A stretch of 35,536 nucleotides of DNA from Clostridiales bacterium (GCA_004556155.1 SFIM01000025.1:1-35536); one strand, 5' to 3'; positions 1-7,929 are shown, counted from the stretch's first letter. Notes: generated by a model not told the origin, from the sequence alone. Translations and numbers: made by a program.

Positions 1-2
1 GC

Positions 3-341
3 GACGGCTCCAGGCTGGCGCTGGCCAACGCTTCCGTCAAGATCGTCAGCGGCAGAATCCCGCATGGCGAAGCCCTCCTTCGCGTAGGGACGCTGGCCAA
101 TGGCGAAAAGCTGCTGACCGTGGGCTACGTCTACGGCGGCAGGCTGTCCAAGGCTTCCTGCCAGGTGAAGATCACCCTGCCCGCCGGGCTGCTGGAGGGC
201 TATGCGCTCTGTCTGCTCTCCGAGGACGGCACGGAAGCCGAGCTGACGCTTGACGTGCAGGAGGATACGGTCAGCTTTGTGATTGACTATACCGACTCTT
301 TGGACACCGTGAAAGTGCTACACCTTGTACCGGCGGTATAA
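3..341 (+). CDS. C-terminal end of an unidentified protein (partial)
   Basis: The reading frame is already open at base 3 and ends at TAA 339-341, so only the last 112 residues are visible and the true start lies outside the window. An internal GTG at 120 could serve as a start, but the frame stays open and coding-like upstream of it, so I read it as internal. The visible part alternates beta-strand-like hydrophobic and polar stretches, with no transmembrane helix, no cysteine cluster and no catalytic motif I recognise. It resembles the C-terminal beta domain of a large secreted or surface protein, which is an inference from composition only. Base composition is GC-rich, like most of the window and unlike the AT-richer DNA that follows. 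Function unknown. Confidence 0.6.
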   Translation, partial: DGSRLALANASVKIVSGRIPHGEALLRVGTLANGEKLLTVGYVYGGRLSKASCQVKITLPAGLLEGYALCLLSEDGTEAELTLDVQEDTVSFVIDYTDSLDTVKVLHLVPAV

Positions 342-681
342 TCGTGCTGTTTCGGCTGTAGCTTCTCACTTCTGGCAATGTGAATGAAGAAGCGCTGAGC
401 AATCATCTTGGTTTTCCATTTAGTTCCCCCGTATACGAGTAAAAAAAGATGTATCAGCGACTCAGGTTGCGTGGGTTCACATCATCTGAATTCCACGCGC
501 CTGAGTCATTTTGTTGTAAGCGCACTATATAAGCACGTATTGCATACCCCTTGCTAAAGACATAAAATATCAGAAGCAAGCATTTAACTTTGCAAAAAGC
601 AAGATAGCAAGCATGATACATTCTGGTGACACGCCCCTTCCCGGAAGACAATGAAAGGCTGGCACGGATGATCGAGTTCGC
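342..681. other. Gene-free, AT-richer stretch at the edge of a decayed island
   Basis: No convincing gene is present. The stretch contains one strong inverted repeat (459-507) and a short open stretch (617-694), and it leads into the GmrSD relic. Composition shifts clearly towards A+T compared with the flanking genes, which fits decayed foreign DNA. Confidence 0.5.
459..507 (+). terminator. Imperfect hairpin, possible terminator
   Basis: GACTCAGG then TTGCGTGG pairs with CCACGCG then CCTGAGTC across an 18-nt loop. One nucleotide is unpaired in the middle of the stem. The right arm is followed by ATTTTGTTG, a weak T-run. It could end transcription from the gene on the left, or it could be the end of a lost mobile element. 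Confidence 0.35.
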
Positions 682-1512
682 CATCGAAAAATAAAAACAA
701 ACTTCGATCGAGATGTTGTCCTTGACATTTCAACACGAGAACTGGAATTCAAGCATGAAATGTTCCCGCTGAATATCATTTTTGATAGCAGCGAACGTGA
801 AGACTGAGCAGATAGTTACAAGGAGTACCATGGCTACGCCCCAGAAATAATGTCGAAGTATAAGCGTTTTCGCAAAGAAATCATCGACACAATAACCAAG
901 TATAAACTTCCGGTAATAAAACTGGACAAAGATACTCCGCGTGAGGCAGTATGCAAGGTTTTTGAAAATGTCAACACTGGCGGCGTTGCTTTGACTGTTT
1001 TTGAATTGGTTGCGGCGACGTATGCGACATATGGGCATGATCTTCGCAAGGACTGGGAATCGTGCAGAGATCAGATCTGGGGAAAACATGAGCAACTGAA
1101 TACGGACGTAATGTACGGTGTAGACGAATCAGCGTTTCTCCAGACTATAACGCTGTATAGCAATTTCTGTGCAGCAACGATGACTACTTGTAAAAGAAAA
1201 GATATACTCGATCTGCCCTTTGAAGTATATCAAGCAAATAAAGAAGCGGTTCTTGAAGGATATCGTTTAGCTCGGAAATTCCTGTTCAGTCAATATGTGT
1301 TCAGGCAGAGAGACTTACCTTATCCCACACAGTTAATACCACTCGCAGCTATTTGTGCTGTGATAGGAAAAACCGAATTTGATAAGCCTAGGACGCAAGA
1401 TATCCTGTCGCAATGGTTTTGGTGCGGCATTATGGGTGAGATGTACGGAGGTGCAAACGAAAGCCGATATGCCAATGATATTGATGACATTGTTGCTCTC
1501 ATACTATACGGA
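682..1512 (+). pseudogene. Relic of a GmrSD-type (DUF262) restriction protein
   Basis: Translation in the frame of base 682 gives DUF262-like sequence: a KTNFDRDVVLD stretch, FPLNIIFDSSERED, an in-frame TGA at 805-807 where relatives have Trp, then a long continuous stretch containing FENVNTGG, the family's Asn-Thr-Gly-Gly signature. GmrSD proteins are type IV restriction enzymes in which DUF262 is the ParB-like NTPase half and an HNH domain (DUF1524) does the cutting. The N-terminal region with the Gly-Gln-Gln-Arg motif is missing, as is the whole HNH half. The right end runs out of homology at about 1500-1512 and passes into recombinase sequence in another frame. An ATG at 850 opens a 235-residue frame, but it starts mid-domain with no clear Shine-Dalgarno sequence, so I do not call a gene. 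The stretch is AT-richer than its surroundings, consistent with acquisition and decay. Confidence 0.75.
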
Positions 1513-2206
1513 AATGATTTTCCCGGAGGCAGACGTTCGGTTCATTGCCATCAATAATGGCGTGGACAGCGCAAGCCAGCAGGATAGCGATTTCACCCCG
1601 TTCTTGAACATCATCAATGAGTGGTACGCCAAGGACACCAGCAAGAAAATTCGTGCGGTGTTCAAGGCGAAAGGGCAATCGGGAAAGTCGCTTTCAACGA
1701 TTCCTCCTTACGGCTACATCAAAGATCCGAAGGATAAGAATCACTGGATCGTTGACGAGGAAGCTGCCGAAGTGGTGCGGGAGATATTTCATCTCTGCGT
1801 TTCGGGCTATGGCCCGACGAGATTGGCAAACGAGCTGCAAAGGCGAAAAATACTGACCTCGGTAGAATACGCCAAGAGCAAAGGATGGCCGATGCGCTCG
1901 GTTAAACAGAAAGATGATCCTTTTGCATGGGAAACATCCACGGTCGTTCATATTCTGGAGCGGCAGGAATACCTCGGAAATACGGTGAACTTCAAGACCT
2001 ACCGCAAATCCTATAAGCAGAAGAAAACGTTGCGCAAAGATCCATCTGAATGGCAGATTTTCGAAGGCACGCATGAGGCCATCATCGACAAGGAGACGTT
2101 TGCGATTGTGCAGCGCATTCAGATTACCTACAACGCCATTGGCGCAGTAGAAATTCCCAATGAAAAAGACACAGTAGAAATTCCCAATGAAAAAGAAGCG
2201 GCATAG
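1502..2206 (+). pseudogene. Relic of a large serine recombinase
   Basis: From about 1502 the sequence reads YYTEMIFPEADVRFIAIN and then NGVDS, followed by FLNIINEWYAKDTSKKIRAV and PPYGYIKDP. This is the end of the resolvase catalytic domain and the start of the recombinase domain (PF07508) of Tn916/CTn-type large serine recombinases. The recombinase domain continues through VVREIFHL, LANELQRR, HILERQEYLGN and EAIIDKETF. The N-terminal part with the nucleophilic serine is absent, and so are the zinc-ribbon and coiled coil that normally follow. The reading frame opens at 1379, but its first 40 codons are a shifted reading of the GmrSD relic. The frame ends in a short duplicated tail and TAG at 2204-2206. 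It cannot be an active recombinase. It is probably the scar of an integrative element. Confidence 0.8.
2145..2196 (+). repeat. 27-bp tandem duplication at the end of the recombinase relic
   Basis: Two copies of CAGTAGAAATTCCCAATGAA plus AAAGA (2145-2169 and 2172-2196) are identical over 25 bases with a 27-base period. They encode VEIPNEK twice, immediately before the stop. The duplication keeps the frame. Confidence 0.85.
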
Positions 2207-2238
2207 CCGATATTTCTACCGACTATGCCGCACTTTTT
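2198..2238. terminator. Bidirectional terminator
   Basis: GCGGCATAG (2198-2206, containing the recombinase stop) pairs perfectly with CTATGCCGC (2223-2231). On the plus strand it is followed by ACTTTTTTCC. On the minus strand it is followed by TTCTTTTTC. It can therefore end both the relic and the sugar ABC operon that converges from the right. Confidence 0.75.
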
Positions 2239-2325
2239 TCCGGGATTAAAAATCCCTACGGAGCGTTCCCCGAAGGGAGGGCGCTTGCTGTATGCTTATG
2301 TTGGCCGTCGCCTGATAAGCGGGGA

Positions 2326-3642
2326 TTAATAGTTGACCAGGTTATAGGTTTCGATCGCGTCGTTGGCCAGCTTCACCAGCTCTTCCACGGCGGCTTCGGG
2401 GGTCAGGGTGCCCTGGCAAACCTTTTCGGTTACGTCCTCAACGTACTGGCGCACTTCGGGGAACACGCTCAGCAGGGATCCGACGTACTCGGGAGCGGAG
2501 TCATGCAGCTGATCCAGCGCGGTCTGGAACTGGGGATACTTTTCGATGTTGGCCTTGAAGGTATCGGTTTCCTGCGCATGGACGTTGATGGGGAAGTAGC
2601 CGGTCATGGCGTTCCACTTGGCCTGGTTTTCGGGGTTGACGCAGAACTTGATGAACTCAAACGCCGCGGCTTCCTTGGCTTCGTTGCCGCTCTTGATCAT
2701 CCACAGGGTGCCGCCGCCGGTGGAAACGCCGCCCTTATCGTCCGCGTTTACATAGGGGAAGTAAGCGGTGCCCACTTCAAAGTTGGTGCCCACGTTGGCC
2801 AGAACGCCCGCCAGGTTGGCGGTGGAGGCCAGGAAGATCGCCGCGTCGCCGGCAACGAAGGCCGCGCGGGCCGCGCTGGTGCCGCCGCGCTCCACATAAT
2901 AGGTGGCCTTGGACTCGGAGATCTTCTTCCACATGTTAAAGATATCCAGCGCCGCGCCGTTTTCACCGAACATCACCTTGGTGGCGTAGCTGGTGCGGCC
3001 GTTGCCGTTGTTGACATATTCTCTGCCCATCTTGCCAACCCACTGCTCGAAGAACCAGCCGTAGTTGGAGAAGATGAAGCCGTAGCGCTTGATGCTGCCG
3101 TCGGGGTTCTTGACGGTCAGCTTATCGGCGATTTCCAGGATGCCGTCCACGGTGGTGGGAATTTCGGTGATGCCGGCCTCGTCGAAGGCGGTCTTGTTAT
3201 AATACATCAGGGGCGTGGAGCAGTTGAAGGGCATGGAGTTGATCTTGCCGTCAACCGTGTAGTACGCCAGGAGGTTGGGCTCGATGGCGCTGGTGTCCCA
3301 ATTGTCCTTGTCGATGTATTCCTGCACGGGCACGATCCAGCCGCTGTCGATGATGAAGCGGGTGCCGATCTCATAGGAATGCACGATGTCGCAGGGCAGC
3401 TGGCCCATGCCGGCGGCCTTGAGCTTGTTGATGGCGTCGTCGTAGGCGCCCTGATACTGCGCGTCCACGAAGATCTTATCCTGAGATTTGTTAAAGTCAT
3501 CCACGATCTGCTTGATGCACTCGGCGTTGGTGCCCTCCAGCGAATACCAGAAGACAACGGTGGTCTTTTCCTCGGCGGCGGCGAAGGCTGTCAGGGACAG
3601 CAGCATCGCAAGGCACAGGAGCATGGCTACGAGTTTCTTCAT
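2326..3642 (-). CDS. Sugar ABC transporter substrate-binding protein (family 1, UgpB-like)
   Basis: This 438-residue extracellular binding protein captures a sugar or glycerol-phosphate-type solute and delivers it to the two permeases encoded just upstream. It starts with a signal peptide: KK, a hydrophobic stretch, then AFAAAEE. There is an Ala-X-Ala cleavage site but no lipobox cysteine, so signal peptidase I processing is expected. The body has the family features: VVFWYSLEG near residue 29, the MYYNKTAFDEAGI segment near residue 147, and a C-terminal segment with CVNPENQAKW. The length is typical for family 1. The Shine-Dalgarno GGGAGGA lies 9-10 bases before the ATG. It is the last gene of a three-gene operon, 70 bases after the MalG-type permease. 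The solute cannot be named from the sequence. Confidence 0.85.
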   Translation of the reverse strand: MKKLVAMLLCLAMLLSLTAFAAAEEKTTVVFWYSLEGTNAECIKQIVDDFNKSQDKIFVDAQYQGAYDDAINKLKAAGMGQLPCDIVHSYEIGTRFIIDSGWIVPVQEYIDKDNWDTSAIEPNLLAYYTVDGKINSMPFNCSTPLMYYNKTAFDEAGITEIPTTVDGILEIADKLTVKNPDGSIKRYGFIFSNYGWFFEQWVGKMGREYVNNGNGRTSYATKVMFGENGAALDIFNMWKKISESKATYYVERGGTSAARAAFVAGDAAIFLASTANLAGVLANVGTNFEVGTAYFPYVNADDKGGVSTGGGTLWMIKSGNEAKEAAAFEFIKFCVNPENQAKWNAMTGYFPINVHAQETDTFKANIEKYPQFQTALDQLHDSAPEYVGSLLSVFPEVRQYVEDVTEKVCQGTLTPEAAVEELVKLANDAIETYNLVNY

Positions 3643-3712
3643 TGGATGGAATCCTCCCTTGATATATTTTATATTGAACGCCCTGTTCCGGACGCTCGGA
3701 TCGATGGGAAAA

Positions 3713-4549
3713 TCAGCCCTTGACCGCGCCGGCCATCAGGCCGTTGATGAGCTGCTTTTGCATGAACACAAAGATGGAAAGCGAGGGTATCAGCACCACG
3801 ATAACGGCGCTCATCATCAGCGCGATGGACTCCGAATCGATATCGTACATCTGCGATACGCCAATCTGCACCGTGCGCACGCGGTCGGAGTTGGTTACCA
3901 GCAGGGGCCAGAGGTACTGGTTCCATTGCAGCAGGAACACATACGCGCCCAGCGCGCCCAGCGCGGGACGCGCCAGGGGAATGACGATGGTGGCCAGGAA
4001 GCGCCAGTTGCTGCAGCCATCCAGCTTGGCGGCCTCGTGCAACTCCTTGGCGAAGGTCAGGTAGTTCTGCCGCATCAGGAACACGCCCATGGCGCTGCAT
4101 CCGTAGGGCAGGATCAGCACGCGGTAGCTATCCAGCCAGCCCCAGGTGGACACGGTGAGGTAGTTGGCGATGATGGTAGCCTCCCAGGGCACCATCATGG
4201 TGGCCAGGATGCACATGAACACAAAGTTGCGCCCCCTGAACTCCAGGAACGAGAAGGAAAAGGCGGCCATGGAGCAGGTGATCATCTGCAAAATGGTAAC
4301 CGAGCCCGCCACGATAAAGGAATTGAGGATGTGGCGGGGGATCATCGTCTTGGTGAATACCGACAGATAGCTGGAAAAATCCGCATGCGAGGGCCAGAAG
4401 CGGGAGTACAGCTCGTCCGCGGGCATCACGCTCATCATAAAGGTGTAGAGCAGCGGAATCATAATCAAAAACACAAAGGGCAGATTGATCAGGATCGCGC
4501 CCAGCTTGCCCAGGGCTTTGCGCTGGCGGCGGGTCAGGCTCAGTGTCAT
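3713..4549 (-). CDS. Sugar ABC transporter permease, MalG/UgpE type
   Basis: A 278-residue inner-membrane subunit with about six hydrophobic helices. It carries the cytoplasmic EAA loop that docks the ATPase (ELHEAAKLDGCSNW, roughly residues 178-191). It forms the channel with the MalF-type partner encoded immediately upstream. Its ATG (4549-4547) overlaps the TGA of that partner by one base, so translation is almost certainly coupled. The length and the position of the loop fit the family. No ATP-binding gene accompanies the operon. In Firmicutes such importers commonly use a shared MsiK/UgpC-type ATPase encoded elsewhere. That last statement is family knowledge and is not visible here. Confidence 0.88.
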   Translation of the reverse strand: MTLSLTRRQRKALGKLGAILINLPFVFLIMIPLLYTFMMSVMPADELYSRFWPSHADFSSYLSVFTKTMIPRHILNSFIVAGSVTILQMITCSMAAFSFSFLEFRGRNFVFMCILATMMVPWEATIIANYLTVSTWGWLDSYRVLILPYGCSAMGVFLMRQNYLTFAKELHEAAKLDGCSNWRFLATIVIPLARPALGALGAYVFLLQWNQYLWPLLVTNSDRVRTVQIGVSQMYDIDSESIALMMSAVIVVLIPSLSIFVFMQKQLINGLMAGAVKG

Positions 4550-5466
4550 CAGTAATGCACGCTCCTTTTCTCAGTGCTGAATTGCAGCAGGGTAATAACC
4601 ATGATGATCACGAACAGCACAATGGAGCGCGCCGCGGCTGTGCCGAAGCGGAAATTGCGGAACGCATCCAGATAGATGGAGTATACGATCAGGTTGGTTT
4701 TCTCCTGCGGGCCGCCCGAGGTGAGCAGCTTTACCAGCGTGAAGGACTGGAAGGCGTTGATGATATTGACGATGATCTGGAAAAACAGCGTGGGGCTCAG
4801 GCAGGGCAGGGTGATGTTGCGCAGCTTTTTCCAGTAGCCCGCGCCGTCGATGGCCGCGCTTTCGTACAGCTCCTCGGGAATGTTGCGCAGGCCCGCGCCG
4901 ATAAAGATGAAATTGATGCCGCTGGCCAGCCAGATGGACAGGATGCAGATGATGGGGAAGGTCCAGGTGGTGTCACTGAGCCAGTTGATGCTGGTGCCCA
5001 GCAGGTGGTTGAGCAGGCCGATGGACTTGTGCAAGATCATTTTAAAGCTCATGGCCGCCGCGGAGGAGGCGATGGCGATGGGCATGGCGTAGATGGCCGA
5101 GGCCAGCGCCTTGCCGGGAAACTTGTTCACCGTGATCAGGCTGGTGCACAGGCCCACCAGCAGCCCGCCGCCCGCCACGAAGAACACGAACCGCACCGTC
5201 ACCCAGATGCTGTTCCAGAACTCGCGGCTGTACTTGCCGTAGAGGATATCGGCGTAGTTTTTCAGGCCGTAGAAGATTTTTGCCTGGCCGAACTTGTTGG
5301 TCAGGAAGGTGCTTAGATACAGGGTTTTAAAGAAGGGAAAATACAGGAACACGCCGAACACGCACAGCGCCGGCAGCAAAAATAACCATGGCTCGATGGT
5401 TTCATAAAAGGTTTTCTTGACGCGATGCGGTTTGATCTTGCGTATTTCTGCCGGTCGTGTGCTCAT
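4549..5466 (-). CDS. Sugar ABC transporter permease, MalF/UgpA type
   Basis: A 305-residue membrane protein with six predicted helices and the EAA docking loop ELYESAAIDGAGYW in its C-terminal third. It pairs with the MalG-type permease to import the solute bound by the binding protein. I chose ATG 5466 (MSTRPAEI) because AAGGAG lies 10 bases before it. The longer frame from 5511 has no Shine-Dalgarno sequence. The basic N-terminus (KIKPHRVKK) precedes the first helix, as is usual. It is the first gene of the operon and follows a good minus-strand promoter at 5591-5619. Confidence 0.87.
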   Translation of the reverse strand: MSTRPAEIRKIKPHRVKKTFYETIEPWLFLLPALCVFGVFLYFPFFKTLYLSTFLTNKFGQAKIFYGLKNYADILYGKYSREFWNSIWVTVRFVFFVAGGGLLVGLCTSLITVNKFPGKALASAIYAMPIAIASSAAAMSFKMILHKSIGLLNHLLGTSINWLSDTTWTFPIICILSIWLASGINFIFIGAGLRNIPEELYESAAIDGAGYWKKLRNITLPCLSPTLFFQIIVNIINAFQSFTLVKLLTSGGPQEKTNLIVYSIYLDAFRNFRFGTAAARSIVLFVIIMVITLLQFSTEKRSVHY

Positions 5467-5547
5467 GCTGCAACGTCTCCTTGCCTTTATTTGTTTCTTT
5501 CCGGGCGTCATTTAATGGTATGCGCGGCGATGATAAAATATGCCTGT

Positions 5548-5570
5548 AAAAAACGCTCCCCCCATTGGGG
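5548..5570 (-). promoter_or_regulatory. Leader hairpin with T-run in the sugar ABC transcript
   Basis: Read on the minus strand, CCCC-AAT-GGGG is followed shortly by six T residues. It sits in the untranslated leader between the promoter and ATG 5466. The stem is short, so an attenuator role is only possible. Confidence 0.3.
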
Positions 5571-5590
5571 AATACTCTGAAGATAAATGC

Positions 5591-5619
5591 ATTATGCCAT
5601 ACTATTCCAGAAATGTCAA
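5591..5619 (-). promoter_or_regulatory. Promoter of the sugar ABC operon
   Basis: On the minus strand this reads TTGACA (5619-5614), a 17-base spacer, then CATAAT (5596-5591). It is a near-consensus sigma-A-type promoter about 120 bases before the first start codon. Confidence 0.75.
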
Positions 5620-5653
5620 TACATTTTTGTCTTATTTGTCTATAATTTTACCA

Positions 5654-5668
5654 CCAAAAGCATTTTGG
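5654..5668. promoter_or_regulatory. Palindrome upstream of the ABC promoter
   Basis: CCAAAA-GCA-TTTTGG is a perfect 6-3-6 palindrome. Its nearest base lies 35 bases upstream of the -35 box at 5614-5619. It could be an operator or activator site. The cognate regulator is unknown, and none is encoded next to it. Confidence 0.35.
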
Positions 5669-5826
5669 CAAATTCTGAGATTCCGAATGCGCCATCCTGC
5701 AAAACGCGCGGGATAACGCGCCGCGCGCCGCGATAAACGGGAGAATACAGGACTAAAATGTCGTTTGTGGAAAATAAACATGAACGCGGTCGATTCTTTC
5801 ACGCGCGCGTGCGCCGATTTGCCGCA

Positions 5827-5855
5827 TTGAACGCGCGCACGGCCTGTGCTATAAT
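5827..5855 (+). promoter_or_regulatory. Promoter of comF-tcdA
   Basis: TTGAAC (5827-5832), a 17-base spacer and a perfect TATAAT (5850-5855), about 30 bases before the comF ATG. Confidence 0.75.
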
Positions 5856-5886
5856 CAGATGAAATGAACGGAAAGGCGGGAGGCGG

Positions 5887-6621
5887 ATGCGGCGGGCGCT
5901 TTCGTGCATGGAAAACGCGCTGTTTCCGCGCGCGGCGCTATGCCTGCTGTGCGGCGATCCCCGCCGGGCCGGCGGGCAGGATTGCCTGTGCCCCGCCTGC
6001 CGGGAAGGGCTGAACCGGCTGCGGCTGCGCGATCAGGTGTGCCTGCGCTGCATGACCCCGCTGGACGAGCATGGCCGCTGCGCCTTTTGCGCGGCGGGCG
6101 GATTGGAGGGGCTGCAGGAGGGCTTCGCCGCCTTTCGCCATCGGGGCGCGGCGCGCGAATTGGTGATGCAGCTCAAGTATCGGTATTGCGATGAGGCAGC
6201 CGATGCGTTGGCGCTGGCCATGGCGCAGTGCGTGCCGCTGGGGCGCTATGACGCGCTGGTGCCTGTGCCCCTGCACGCCCGCAGGCAGCGCACGCGCGGC
6301 GGCAATCAGGCGGAGATCCTGTGCCGCGCCCTGTCGCCAAGGCTGGGGCTGCCGGTGCTGAATCTGCTTACCCGCGTGCGCGAAACCCGCGAACAGACCA
6401 GCCTGGCGCGCGGGGACAGGCTGCGCAACGTGCAGGGCGCGTTCTCCCTTGCGGGCGAGGCCCGCGGCCTGCGGCTGCTGATTGTGGATGATGTGCGCAC
6501 CACCGGCGCGACGGCCCGTGCCTGCGCGCAGGCACTGTCGCAGGGCGGCGCGCGAAAGTTAGGCATTCTTACGGCCACGGCGGCCGTTCAGGAGGAAGGC
6601 AAGCATGGAATTAACGCATGA
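5887..6621 (+). CDS. comF: ComF family protein (phosphoribosyltransferase fold)
   Basis: A 244-residue cytoplasmic protein of the ComF/GntX family, linked to DNA uptake and single-strand DNA handling in transformable bacteria. The N-terminal half carries a cysteine-rich zinc-binding region: CLLC at 19-22, CLCPAC at 33-38, CLRC at 52-55 and CAFC at 65-68. The C-terminal half has the type I phosphoribosyltransferase signature IVDDVRTTGAT starting at residue 199. The length is usual for the family. GGGAGG precedes the ATG and a strong promoter lies at 5827-5855. Its last 17 bases overlap the start of tcdA, so the two form an operon. ComF alone does not show that the organism is competent. Confidence 0.88.
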   Translation: MRRALSCMENALFPRAALCLLCGDPRRAGGQDCLCPACREGLNRLRLRDQVCLRCMTPLDEHGRCAFCAAGGLEGLQEGFAAFRHRGAARELVMQLKYRYCDEAADALALAMAQCVPLGRYDALVPVPLHARRQRTRGGNQAEILCRALSPRLGLPVLNLLTRVRETREQTSLARGDRLRNVQGAFSLAGEARGLRLLIVDDVRTTGATARACAQALSQGGARKLGILTATAAVQEEGKHGINA

Positions 6622-7324
6622 TTTTCGCCAGCGCACGGCGCTGCTGCTGGGCGATGAACGCATGGCGCGGCTGCAGAATGCGCGCGTGGCGGTGTTCGGC
6701 CTGGGCGGCGTGGGCGGCGCGTGCGCCGAGGCGCTGTGCCGCGCGGGGGTGGGACGCCTGACGCTGGTGGATAACGATACCGTGAGCCTGAGCAATATCA
6801 ACCGGCAGATCGTGGCGCTGCATTCCACCGTGGGACAGCCCAAAACGGCCGCGCTGCGCGCCAGGCTGCTGGATATCAACCCGGCGTGCGATATAGAAGA
6901 AAAGAATCTGTTTTTTGATCAGAGCACGGCGGACAGCATCGATTTTTCGGCGTTCGATTATATGATCGACGCGATTGACACGGTGTCCGCCAAGCTGCTG
7001 CTGGTGGAGCGCGCGCGCGCCGCGGGCACGCCCATCCTGTGCTGCATGGGCACGGGCAACAAGCTGGAGCCTACCCGCCTGCGCATCAGCGCCATTGAAA
7101 AAACCAGCGTGTGCCCGCTGTGCCGCGTGATGCGGCGTGAGCTGCGCGCCCGCGGCATTGCAGGCGTGCGCGTGCTGTGGTCGGATGAATCGCCCTGCGT
7201 GCCCATCCAGCAGCTCAGCGAAAACGGCCGCCACCCGCCGGGCAGCGTATCCTTTGTGCCGCCCGTGGCGGGCATGATCCTGGCTGGGCAGGTAGTGCGC
7301 GAGCTGGCCGGGCTGGCGGGGTGA
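6605..7324 (+). CDS. tcdA: tRNA threonylcarbamoyladenosine dehydratase (TcdA)
   Basis: A 239-residue E1-like (ThiF/HesA superfamily) enzyme. TcdA uses ATP to cyclise t6A at position 37 of ANN-decoding tRNAs into ct6A. The nucleotide-binding loop GLGGVGG is at residues 32-38. It is followed by LVDNDTVSLSNINRQ, by DAIDT, and by CPLC at 170-173. The order HDFRQRTALLLGDE, then the loop, then NKLEPTRLRISAIEKTSVCP fits the TcdA/CsdL branch and not MoeB or ThiF. It starts inside the end of comF, with GGAGGAAGG before the ATG. The enzyme that makes its t6A substrate precursor, TsaC, is also in this window (22601-23626). TcdA is membrane-associated in E. coli. Here no membrane segment is visible. Confidence 0.9.
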   Translation: MELTHDFRQRTALLLGDERMARLQNARVAVFGLGGVGGACAEALCRAGVGRLTLVDNDTVSLSNINRQIVALHSTVGQPKTAALRARLLDINPACDIEEKNLFFDQSTADSIDFSAFDYMIDAIDTVSAKLLLVERARAAGTPILCCMGTGNKLEPTRLRISAIEKTSVCPLCRVMRRELRARGIAGVRVLWSDESPCVPIQQLSENGRHPPGSVSFVPPVAGMILAGQVVRELAGLAG

Positions 7325-7335
7325 TATCCTGCGGC

Positions 7336-7358
7336 AGGGCGGAAACCTTGCCCTTTTG
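7336..7358 (+). terminator. Weak terminator after tcdA
   Basis: AGGGCGG-AAA-CC(TT)GCCCT is followed by TTT. The stem is short and interrupted, so this is a tentative call. Confidence 0.35.
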
Positions 7359-7391
7359 CTGTATTCGTGTCGAATTTAACAATATAAAACA

Positions 7392-7420
7392 TTGTTTCCC
7401 TTGCGGGCGTGTGCTATAAT
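7392..7420 (+). promoter_or_regulatory. Promoter of the DUF1934 gene pair
   Basis: TTGTTT (7392-7397), a 17-base spacer and a perfect TATAAT (7415-7420). The -35 box is weak. Confidence 0.6.
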
Positions 7421-7488
7421 GAAGGGGTGAAATCAAGTATGCTTCGGGCTGGCGGCGCGCATGCGGCCGGCCCAGGGAGGTGAAGCCC

Positions 7489-7929
7489 TTGCGCGGCAAG
7501 AAAGTATTGCTTAGCGTTGTCGGCATCGCGCAGGATGTCGGCGCGGATGAAGCGTCGGATGAGATGCGTTTGGTCACTACGGGCGAATTGAGCGGCAAGG
7601 ACGACGCCTGGTCGCTGCGCTACACCGAAACGCAGCCCGACACCGCCGAAACCCATAAAGTTACCTTTACCATGCAGGATGGCGTAGTCACCATGTCCCG
7701 CGAGGGCGATTACCGCACCAGCATGATTTTTTCGCAGGGCAACCGCTACGAAAGCAGCTATAATACCCCTTACGGCGCGCTGGATATGGGCATTTTCCCC
7801 ACGCAGGTGAAATACTCTGTGGACGACGCGCGCGGCGAGGTGCTGCTCAAGTATCAGCTGGATATTCAGGGGCAGTATTCCTCCATGCGCGAAATGCGCA
7901 TCCGTTTTGCCCCCAGCCACCGGGCATGA
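7489..7929 (+). CDS. DUF1934 family protein (YwiB-like)
   Basis: A 146-residue cytoplasmic protein of the DUF1934 family (B. subtilis YwiB), which has a lipocalin-like beta-barrel fold and no proven function. The recognisable pattern is alternating strands, with TGELSGKDDAWSLRYTET near residues 26-43 and the later DMGIFPTQVKYSVD and GEVLLKYQLDIQG strands. I chose the TTG at 7489 because GGGAGG lies 8 bases before it. The GTG at 7480 overlaps that Shine-Dalgarno and cannot be used with it. The stop codon overlaps the next start by four bases (ATGA). In many Firmicutes ywiB sits next to argS, but here the neighbour is an unknown gene. Confidence 0.8.
   Translation: MRGKKVLLSVVGIAQDVGADEASDEMRLVTTGELSGKDDAWSLRYTETQPDTAETHKVTFTMQDGVVTMSREGDYRTSMIFSQGNRYESSYNTPYGALDMGIFPTQVKYSVDDARGEVLLKYQLDIQGQYSSMREMRIRFAPSHRA

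Larger units (their letters stand above)
5512..5886. other. Divergent intergenic region between the sugar ABC operon and comF
   Basis: There is no gene in these 375 bases. They hold a minus-strand promoter for the ABC operon, a palindrome that may be an operator, a leader hairpin, and a plus-strand promoter for comF. Each is listed separately. Confidence 0.7.

Noticed and set aside
617..694. Short open stretch reading FPEDNERLARMIEFAIEK
   Set aside because: It is 25 codons after a stop, with no start codon or ribosome-binding site. It could be the end of a lost gene but cannot be identified.
2503..3723. A 406-residue open frame on the plus strand
   Set aside because: It is antisense to the sugar-binding protein and has no start signal or domain.
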